9,857 bases of DNA from Planctomycetota bacterium (GTDB lineage Bacteria; Planctomycetota; MHYJ01; JACQXL01): positions 1 to 9,857 of the forward strand of contig JACQXL010000009.1 in NCBI GenBank assembly GCA_016208805.1, read 5' to 3'. Below are positions 1-6,900 of the stretch, piece by piece. The position numbers and the translations under genes are program-made. The notes under the pieces are model-generated. The model was not told the origin of the DNA, did no database searches, and saw nothing but the letters and a program-made list of their open reading frames with translations. The number at the start of each line of letters is the position of its first letter. Within the stretch, counting starts at the first letter, position 1.

Positions 1-3000
1 GATCCATCCTCCCGAATTTCCAGTCCATCCGTAAGGAGTTGAGTAGGTTGGTAAAACATTAGCGTGCGAAGGGTGTTTCATATTGTGCCAATTTCCAGAT
101 TGATCCCTAATAAAAATAGTAAAGAAGTCATAGTTACTCTCAATATTGTACCATAGTTTAAAACTTAGAGTTGCTGAACCAAAACCTACCAAGTTAACAT
201 TTCTTCTGTCCATCCAAGTTTGCATGCCATTTTGATAAGTACTTGCCCCCCCATTATTTTCATCGGCACAATATCCACTCCAGGATCCACCATACGCTCT
301 CTTGGTGTTGTCACCCCAATATGGTTTACCAGCCACTTCGGAGCCACAATACCACCAACTAGCAGGCCAAGTACCCTCAAAATTCTCGCTGAAAATAGTG
401 GTGGGCGGAGGCACAGCCACGGTTACCCAGCCGTATGATGCAGTGGTAAATTCCTGCGAATCAGTGCAGGTATAAGCCGTGTTGACGTATGTCTCTGCGG
501 CCCCGGCGTGATAGTATGTTCCGGCAGTTGTAGGCGTATATAGCCAGTTAGTAAAGGTAAATTGCGTACCGCCTGAAACACTACCGACACCGGTCGTATA
601 ATTCGGGCTACTATAATTGTAAGTGCGAGAGGTGTTGACATATATCTTGCCCTTACAGTTATAGGTAGGGTTGCCGGAAGGATTTACGACGGCGATTTGG
701 TATCTGAGTGTCGTGCCTAAAGGAACAGACGTGCCACTGACTTCTGCCCCGGTCTTATTATCATATACCGTTAATTGCGAAACATAGGGTATATATCTAT
801 TCAAGGTGTAAGGGGTGCTCATATCGGCATACACCGTATATAGTCCAGTGCCCCAGTATTCGTAGACCCCAAAAGGACCTAATTGGTATGCCTCAAAATA
901 ATATTGACCGGCAGGTATAGTGTTAAAGGTCGCCACCCAGTTCGTGTCAGCATATATGGTGTTAAGAACTGACCATGATGTAGTATATCTTATCACCTTT
1001 ATTGTGGTTGGCCATGGTCCGGGGTGGGTGGAGAGTCCCCTGACTGTTACCGAGATATTACCTGTAGGAGGTAGAGTTGTGAATGACAGGATGCTACCGT
1101 AGTCGGTGCCTGCCGAGTTAGAGGCAACGGCACGATAATAATATGGTGTACTGCCTGATAATCCGGTCAAATCTGCGTAAAATGCGCCTGTGGTAATCCT
1201 TGATTGCGGTGGTGTAACGTTGCCTAATGAGGATGTGGGACCCCACTGGAACCAGTCAGAGCAGGTGGTGCCGCCGGTTGCATTAAGCGTCCCGTTTAGC
1301 CGTGCGGAATTGGCGGTTATATTAGTAGCCGCATCGGTGGTAACGTCTGGTAGTCCTACCTGCGTGGTAAAATTCCACTGATACTGGCTTGATAGGTTGT
1401 TGCCAGCCAAATCCTTTGCCGCAGCGCTTACGACACAGGTATAAGTGGTGTTATAAGCGAGGTTACTGGCCGGGTTAAAGGTCATTGTATTACCGCTCCA
1501 TGAAAATGTGCCTGCGACATTGGGCGAGATTGAGAAGGCGCTCTGTGTCGTAGATTGATTCATCGCCTTACTGAATGTTACTGAGATATTGTTGGACACT
1601 GGAACATTGGTTGACTTATTTGGAGGACTAACTGATGATACGGTAGGCGACGTTGTATCAGGCGCAGAAGCCGTGGTAAAACTCCAGACTACGCCTGGGG
1701 TCGTGCCAGTATCATTCTTTGAGTCAATTCTCCAGTAGTAAGGAGTGCTGTAAGAGAGTGCGCTCGGATTATAACTCGTACCGGCTTGATTGCCCTTAAA
1801 TGTCCCCGGCGAGGTCGTGCCGAGATAGACATCGTAAGAGGTAGCGCCGCTGGCCGGGGCCCAACTCAACTCCTGGGTAATCGGAATATTAGTCGCTTTG
1901 TCAGTCGGGTTAGGGGAAGATACTTGGGCAGGTAACAAGTCGTAATATAACTTAATGACCTTAGCCGCGACGGCCACGGATTTAGCCGCGGTGTCGTGCC
2001 AGAGCGCCAGATGACACTCCGAGTTATTCATTGCTACACCAGGCGTTTGACCAATACCATAATAGCTTAGAACTTCATCATCAGTAAGAGGTATCAAACG
2101 TTTAGCGTCGGTCGTTTTGTCATCATATTTGGTACTCTTGAATAACACGCCCTTTTTTAGGATTTTAGTCCGCAGCGAATTATACAGATACTCATCGTGG
2201 CTGGTTGAAAAGTATATCGTAACTTTCAGGATAGGCGGGTCGGTTTTCTCTTCTTTGAAGACGGTGTCTTGACTAACATAGTTCTTTGCGGTGTGGTTTC
2301 TTAAGTAACTAATAGCCGATGGCAAATCTGATAGATTATCAATCTCGGTTAAGATGGGAACAGTAAATTGGACCTGGGTCCATCTCCATAGTCTTTGCGC
2401 AAGAGAAGGGTCACATATCTGACCTGCCCAAACTTCAAAATCATCTTTATCAGAATGGGGACTTAAATTATCGACTATATTTTGCACATCTATTAAAGCG
2501 TGAATGTCTTTTCTGGTATGCGATGGCACAGCCATATCTTCAATAAGGTGCAGGCAATGTCCTAATGACTTCCATTTTATTTCTGCGGATGCGGTTGGTG
2601 ATAGCGCCGTAGTCCAGTTTCTGTTATTCTTGGTTGAGTTAGATGCCCATGTGTCGGCACCGGTAGCATCAGAAGAAATGAATAGTTGGCCATTAATACT
2701 TGGTAAAAAATGGTTTTCGGCACGGCGAGATAGAAGCCTATACCCCGTAGCGCTTTCTACTGCAAAGAATGTATGTTCATAAGTGCCATTCGCCTTAGCC
2801 CAAACATAATTATCTATAGGGCAGTTAGGACTAACAAAACCATAGCCGGCTGTTTCCGATCCCGTGCCGATTAGACCGTAATCTTCTTCTATGCTGCCTT
2901 GAATGAGCCATCTTTTTTGGTCAGGTGTCAGCGAGACGGAATAACGGTCATAAGCGTATTTAATCGCCTGGTCTGTCAGATAGGGGTGAGTAGTGTTATT

Positions 3001-3135
3001 GTTGTCTTTATTGTCTAATGCTTCTTGAATTGTTGGATTATAAAACCATCCAGTGCGATTGGTTTCAAATGCGTAGAGGATTAATGTCGACAAACCAAGA
3101 ATTATTAATAGGCCGAATAAATATTTTTTCTTCAT
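1..3135 (-). CDS. Secreted zinc-phospholipase C/S1-P1 nuclease-like protein with FN3/Ig-like modules (3' end outside window)
   Basis: The frame is open from the ATG at 3135 to the window edge (1045 codons, no stop), so the C-terminus is missing. A Sec signal peptide (MKKK, then a hydrophobic stretch to about residue 22) predicts export. Residues ~30-400 look like the zinc-dependent phospholipase C/S1-P1 nuclease fold: His50 in THPYLT, GSIEEDY at 80-86, NHF with His142, and the core HLIEDMAVPSHTRKDIH at 196-212. His196-x3-Asp200-x5-His206 has the spacing of zinc ligands in Bacillus cereus PLC; His227/Asp231 or Glu234 may complete the site. Next come an FN3-like module (~402-490, ending WSFTT), a Big_5/SbsA-like Ig module (~493-590), a second FN3-like module (~592-690), a further beta-rich region (~692-910), and from ~914 a FSENFEGTWP start typical of MAM/jelly-roll modules. 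Activity (lipase, nuclease or adhesin-like) is inferred. Codons are A+T-richer (frequent ATA, AGA) than in the plus-strand genes. Confidence 0.85.
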   Translation of the reverse strand, partial: MKKKYLFGLLIILGLSTLILYAFETNRTGWFYNPTIQEALDNKDNNNTTHPYLTDQAIKYAYDRYSVSLTPDQKRWLIQGSIEEDYGLIGTGSETAGYGFVSPNCPIDNYVWAKANGTYEHTFFAVESATGYRLLSRRAENHFLPSINGQLFISSDATGADTWASNSTKNNRNWTTALSPTASAEIKWKSLGHCLHLIEDMAVPSHTRKDIHALIDVQNIVDNLSPHSDKDDFEVWAGQICDPSLAQRLWRWTQVQFTVPILTEIDNLSDLPSAISYLRNHTAKNYVSQDTVFKEEKTDPPILKVTIYFSTSHDEYLYNSLRTKILKKGVLFKSTKYDDKTTDAKRLIPLTDDEVLSYYGIGQTPGVAMNNSECHLALWHDTAAKSVAVAAKVIKLYYDLLPAQVSSPNPTDKATNIPITQELSWAPASGATSYDVYLGTTSPGTFKGNQAGTSYNPSALSYSTPYYWRIDSKNDTGTTPGVVWSFTTASAPDTTSPTVSSVSPPNKSTNVPVSNNISVTFSKAMNQSTTQSAFSISPNVAGTFSWSGNTMTFNPASNLAYNTTYTCVVSAAAKDLAGNNLSSQYQWNFTTQVGLPDVTTDAATNITANSARLNGTLNATGGTTCSDWFQWGPTSSLGNVTPPQSRITTGAFYADLTGLSGSTPYYYRAVASNSAGTDYGSILSFTTLPPTGNISVTVRGLSTHPGPWPTTIKVIRYTTSWSVLNTIYADTNWVATFNTIPAGQYYFEAYQLGPFGVYEYWGTGLYTVYADMSTPYTLNRYIPYVSQLTVYDNKTGAEVSGTSVPLGTTLRYQIAVVNPSGNPTYNCKGKIYVNTSRTYNYSSPNYTTGVGSVSGGTQFTFTNWLYTPTTAGTYYHAGAAETYVNTAYTCTDSQEFTTASYGWVTVAVPPPTTIFSENFEGTWPASWWYCGSEVAGKPYWGDNTKRAYGGSWSGYCADENNGGASTYQNGMQTWMDRRNVNLVGFGSATLSFKLWYNIESNYDFFTIFIRDQSGNWHNMKHPSHANVLPTYSTPYGWTGNSGGWI

Positions 3136-3144
3136 AATATTATT

Positions 3145-3150
3145 CTCCTT
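3145..3150 (-). promoter_or_regulatory. Shine-Dalgarno AAGGAG overlapping the upstream stop codon
   Basis: On the minus strand the sequence reads TAAGGAG, nine bases before the ATG at 3135. The TAA is the stop codon of the 136-aa gene, so termination of that gene and initiation of the large gene physically overlap. This fixes the start of the large protein and suggests translational coupling within one transcript. Confidence 0.8.
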
Positions 3151-3559
3151 AAAAACCACTAATCAGCCATTTATCACCTGCTTTGCGCATAATGATTGTA
3201 ATTATGCCGTAGTCGGGGTCGGCTGACTGGTATTCAATTTCGCAATAATTTTCGCCGTCAAAGACTATTTGAGCATTAGACAGGGCGTTAATGAATTCGG
3301 TTTTACCCTTTGTAGATAATGCGTTAATGCTATCTATAATTGTTTGCTTCTGGGTATCTGATGTGTATTGGAAGTTTGTTTCTACCGCCTTGGCTGTGTC
3401 GCCTGCTGAAATCAGAGAGGCGGTATCTTGCGCTGTTGTTACTACGGGCGGTAGCGCGCTACTGCCGATATCTTTTTTATCCTTCTTGCACAATCCGCCA
3501 TAGCCGGTGACCATTATGACCATCACGAGCACAATAACAATCCATTTCATTTTACCCAT
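3149..3559 (-). CDS. Small membrane-anchored or secreted protein with NTF2/DUF4878-like C-terminus
   Basis: 136 aa. The chosen start is ATG at 3559 because AAGGAGG lies six bases upstream; the longer open frame (to 3652) runs into repeat DNA and has no ribosome site, and the internal ATG at 3550 is too far from it. The N-terminus MGKMKW followed by a strongly hydrophobic stretch is a signal peptide or membrane anchor. A Cys follows (GYGGLC), but Leu at -1 does not fit a lipobox, so lipidation is doubtful. A charged linker (KKDKKD) and a low-complexity Ser/Pro/Thr stretch precede residues ~45-136. That part contains ISAGDTAKAV and ends IIMRKAGDKWLISGF, the pattern of NTF2-like/DUF4878 domains (a helix with AGD, then a final strand with G-K-W). 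It is first in an operon with the phospholipase-like gene. The function is unknown; an accessory or ligand-binding role is only a guess. Confidence 0.7.
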   Translation of the reverse strand: MGKMKWIVIVLVMVIMVTGYGGLCKKDKKDIGSSALPPVVTTAQDTASLISAGDTAKAVETNFQYTSDTQKQTIIDSINALSTKGKTEFINALSNAQIVFDGENYCEIEYQSADPDYGIITIIMRKAGDKWLISGF

Positions 3560-3565
3560 AGACCA

Positions 3566-3572
3566 CCTCCTT
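3566..3572 (-). promoter_or_regulatory. Strong Shine-Dalgarno AAGGAGG
   Basis: Minus-strand AAGGAGG followed by six bases and ATG at 3559. This decides the start of the 136-aa protein over the longer upstream extension and the internal ATG nine bases later. Confidence 0.8.
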
Positions 3573-3580
3573 ATTTTTAC

Positions 3581-3596
3581 CCCGCATAAGTGCGGG
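3581..3596. repeat. Perfect small hairpin CCCGCA-TAAG-TGCGGG in leader
   Basis: Six-base-pair G+C-rich stem with a four-base loop. On the minus strand it ends eight bases (GTAAAAAT) before the AAGGAGG ribosome site of the 136-aa gene, so in the mRNA it sits directly upstream of initiation. On the plus strand it is not followed by a T-run, so it is not a terminator in that direction. It may be another dispersed palindrome or a translation or stability element; the sequence alone cannot decide. Confidence 0.5.
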
Positions 3597-3612
3597 ACTG
3601 ACTGCTGTCTTG

Positions 3613-3689
3613 CCACCAAGACACGAAGACACAAAACTTCGTAAGGGACCAAAAACCGTATTTCCCTTAGTGTCTTTGTGCTTTTGTGG
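3613..3689. repeat. Dispersed inverted repeat (CCACCAAGACAC... / ...TTTTGTGG)
   Basis: The left arm at 3613-3632 and right arm at 3670-3689 are inverted repeats matching at 16 of 20 positions, and TAAGGG at 3642-3647 pairs with CCCTTA at 3664-3669, giving a long imperfect hairpin of 77 bases. The sequence style (alternating AAGACAC, ending CTTTTGTGG) is that of a dispersed repeat often seen in environmental bacterial genomes, recalled rather than searched. Short open frames crossing it on both strands (3552-3794 minus, 3610-3807 plus) are products of the repeat and are not called as genes. Confidence 0.65.
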
Positions 3690-3730
3690 TAAAGAATTAA
3701 AGAATTGTTTTCGTGGCGAAGCGTATCGCC

Positions 3731-3760
3731 CCTGTCTGCGTGCGTTCACGCACAGGCAGG
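3731..3760. repeat. Hairpin CCTGTCTG...CAGGCAGG
   Basis: CCTGTCTG (3731-3738) pairs with CAGGCAGG (3753-3760) with one G-T wobble. An inner stem CGTG/CACG closes a CGTT loop, with a two-base bulge (CA) on the right arm. A smaller palindrome GGCGA/TCGCC (3715-3719, 3726-3730) lies immediately to the left. Both have the compact, G+C-rich form of REP-like or MITE-like dispersed palindromes and lie in the leader of the minus operon. Confidence 0.55.
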
Positions 3761-3794
3761 CTACAACGCAGTGTCTATGCTGGTTTGCGGGCAA

Positions 3795-3804
3795 GGGGGG
3801 GGGG
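3795..3804. repeat. Homopolymer tract of ten G
   Basis: Ten consecutive G on the plus strand (ten C on the minus strand) in the intergenic region. Such tracts are prone to slippage and to sequencing length error. It lies in the predicted leader of the minus operon and 179 bases before the plus-strand lipoprotein start, so a length change would alter spacing, not a reading frame. Confidence 0.9.
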
Positions 3805-3809
3805 TAGAT

Positions 3810-3840
3810 AATGACTAATTCCTAATGACGAATGACTAAT
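3810..3840. repeat. Direct repeat AATGACTAAT, 21-base period
   Basis: AATGACTAAT occurs at 3810-3819 and again at 3831-3840, with TTCCTAATGACG between them. The same A+T-rich style and the same 21-base period recur inside the lipoprotein gene at 5069-5101 (CAAATTCCAAAT twice). This suggests a related dispersed repeat family. Confidence 0.6.
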
Positions 3841-3866
3841 GCCGCTGGCCGATTTCATATGCCTAC

Positions 3867-3894
3867 AATATATGCTTTTATTTCCGGTTGTCAA
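3867..3894 (-). promoter_or_regulatory. Sigma70-type promoter TTGACA-16-TATATT for the minus operon
   Basis: On the minus strand a perfect -35 TTGACA (plus 3889-3894) is followed after 16 bases by TATATT (plus 3867-3872, five of six consensus). Transcription would start near 3860 and give a leader of about 300 bases to the ATG at 3559. That leader contains the G/C tract, both hairpins and the AAGACAC inverted repeat. It is the best promoter match in the intergenic region. Confidence 0.7.
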
Positions 3895-3939
3895 GGAAAA
3901 CATTATCTTTTATGTAAAAAATATTTATCCCGCTATCAC

Positions 3940-3976
3940 TATAAATATTGACTGAAATAGAATAATTTAGTAGTTA
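3940..3976 (+). promoter_or_regulatory. Weak candidate promoter elements upstream of the lipoprotein gene
   Basis: TATAAA at 3940-3945 could be a -10 element with a leader of about 30 bases, but no convincing -35 lies at the right distance. Alternatively TTGACT at 3948-3953 lies 35 bases before the ATG, the same geometry as the TTGACA before the ABC gene, but the -10 position (TAGTTA, 3971-3976) is poor. No Shine-Dalgarno is visible before the ATG at 3983. Confidence 0.25.
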
Positions 3977-3982
3977 AGCCCT

Positions 3983-6900
3983 ATGCGGATATCAGGCAAG
4001 TTATTTATAGCCACGGCGCTGATTACTCTGAGTGTCATATCCTGTAGGTCCGTTGAGAGAGCCGCGGCCCCCAAACCAATCACACCCGATACCGACCCCG
4101 CTATAAGTAGCGGGATCTCCGCCGAGAAGTCTGCCGAAGAGGCCCTGGTCAATGGCGACTGGCCAAAGGCATATCAGGAATACCAGCGGTTACTATTAAC
4201 GGATACCAAGAGCCCGTTGGCTGAATATTATTTCTATCGGCTATTACAGGTATCTGACTACGAGCCACAGATTATTTATCCAGAGGAACGAAGGACACAG
4301 ATTAATCAACCTGAGCCACACCCGCCTGCGTCCCGACGGCCGTCGGGGCGGGCAGGGATTACACAGATTAAACCAACGGAGTTGATTGGTCAATTAATAG
4401 AGTCACCCGCTACCAACGAGAACCTGCGGGCGCTGGTATTATGGATTACGGCCCAGACCGGTATCAAGAAGGGTGAGATTGATAAAGCCGGCCAGACCGC
4501 GGCGCAACTCGGTTTCATCAACGATTATCTCTACATCGGCCCGTTTGAGAATGAGGAAGAGACCGGCTTCAATACTGTCTATGAAGTGGAGCAGGATTTA
4601 GTTGTCACCCTGAGCGAAGCGAAGGGTCTCCGAGATTCTTCGTCCCGCCAAGACGGGACTCAGAATGACACGGATGGTAAGCAGTTACAGAGATTGAATC
4701 TGGATAAAACCTATCCGGGCAAGGCCGGGCAGAATAAATGGTTCTCTCCCCCTATTAGCCCGGCCTGGGGCGTGGTTGACCTGTCCAACCTGTTCCGGCT
4801 CAAGGATGATGTCCTGGCTTATGCGCTTACATATATTAACTCACCAATAGAACAGATGGTTGCCTTCCGGCTGGGCTCGGACGGCGCGGTGAAACTCTGG
4901 CTCAATGACCAACTGCTCCTATCATCAGATACCTACCGGAGAATATCTTTAGACCAGAATATCGTCGGGGTTAAACTTAATGCCGGCTGGAACAAGGTTT
5001 TGCTCAAGACCTGCCAGAAGGCCGGACCGTGGCGGGTTATGCTCAGGGTCACAGATGCAGAATGTAAGCAAATTCCAAATCTCAAGCACCAAATTCCAAA
5101 TAATGACCTAATCACCAAAACTTCCACAATGACCGAAACGGCAGTTGCACTGACCAACCGAGGTTTGATTGCTTACCTTGAGGATATCATCAAGGAAAAC
5201 CCGGACGACATCGTTTCCTTGAAGCGTGCCGCATTTATATATGATGTCAAGAGCGTGCTGGATGAGAACGACCGCAAGGACCGTGATTATATCAAAAAGG
5301 CATTGGAGTTGGATTCTAATAACGTCCTGACGCACCTGGCCTTTTGCTGGGCCGAGCCGGACCGCAACAAGCGGATGGAATCTTACCGCAAATGTCTTGA
5401 GTTGGCGCCTAAATCACCGTTGGTATATTACGAATTATCACGCGCCTATACGACCGACCCGGCGTTCTTCAAGGGGCTGGACGCTCTGCGTGATTGGTGG
5501 GAATCTTTCAGCGAACAGATAGAAAGATGGCAAAGCGGCGAGGGTGATTCTGAATACGAGGGCGCTGACTACGAGAAAGAAATCAGAAAGGCGCAAAAGC
5601 ATACCTTATCGCCAAAGCGGATGCCGTTCCCGGTAGAGAAGAAAGAGGTAGAATATCTTGGAAAGGCGCTGGAGTTGAAGCCCGATTGGGTCAAGGCAAA
5701 ACTGGCGCTGGCCAGGGTTTACCAGCGCAAGGGCGGCGGGAGCCGTGGCGGCGGCGCCGGAAGTTATCGTTCCTACGATGATGGCATCTGGCTCAAGGAG
5801 ACCCGCCGTATCTTCACGGAGGTACTGGCGGTCCTGCCGGATGTGGCTGAATTAAAGGAGTTGCTCTGGCAGGGCAAGGAGCATACGATTGACGAGGAGA
5901 TAGAGTTCAACGAAGGGCTGCTCAAGACCGATTTCACCTATAAACCGGCCCGGACGCGGCTGGTTGGCTATTACCGCCAGAAGGGCAATTACCCGCGGGC
6001 GGCAGAGTTATGCAACCAGATGCTCCGGATAAACCCCTGGGATATTTCCGCCTATGAGACCCTGGCCAGAATTCAGCAGAGCCAGGATAACTTCGCTGCC
6101 TCGGCCGATGCCATTAAACAGGCATTGGGCATCTCGCCGGAGAATACCAAACTGCTCGGGCAACTGGCTAACTATTACCTTTACGGCGGCAAGGAAGACA
6201 AGGCCATTGCGGCATTGGAGACATCGCTCAAAATCAGGCCGCAACAGAAAGAGACCGAGAAACATCTCAAATACCTCAAGAGCAAGCAGAAGAAGGAAAA
6301 GGAGTTCTGGGAGGGCTACGAGGAAAACCTGACCGCTTACATAGAAAAGGCCAAGACGGCCGAGCCGGTGGAAGATGATAAGGAATCGGCCCGCTGGATA
6401 CTCAATAACCAGATTATCCGGGTCAAGCCCAACGGCACATCATCCACCTTTGTCCAGCAGGTGGTCAGGATATTTGACGACCGCGGACGCAATTATTACC
6501 AATCAGTTTATGCCTTTCCGCAGGGACACGATTATTATCCCTCAACCAGGTCCGAGGTCAAACAGGCCAAGATTATCCGCAAGGACGGCACGGAGATAGA
6601 AGGCCAGTGGTATGAGAATTCATCCTATGCCTCGTTCCAGCGGCTTGAGGTGGATGACATCATCGTCTTTGAGTGCCAGATTGACGAGGTGGGCGAGGGG
6701 CGGTACAGGGATTACTTCGGCCTGATGTGTCCGCTCCAGAGCCGGGACGACCCGATTGAGACCGCCAAACTGACCCTGATTAGCCCAAAGGATAAACCGG
6801 TTTATTACCAGGCCATCAGATGCAAGAACGCCAAGCCCACTGAAATAGAAAAGGCGGAGCCCAGGGAAGGCGGAGTCCCGACCATGCCATGCCCGACAGC

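Noticed and set aside
3560..3652. N-terminal extension of the 136-aa protein to an ATG at 3652.
   Set aside because: The extra residues precede a clear signal peptide and come from repeat sequence; AAGGAGG six bases before 3559 fixes the start there.
3552..3807. Overlapping small open frames of 80 aa (minus) and 65 aa (plus) in the divergent intergenic region.
   Set aside because: Both run through the AAGACAC inverted repeat and the CCTGTCTG hairpin, have no ribosome site, and are best explained as translations of repeat DNA.
3810..5101. CRISPR-like array suggested by 21-base-period repeats.
   Set aside because: Only two copies at each place, short units, no uniform spacers and no cas genes; one pair lies inside a coding frame.
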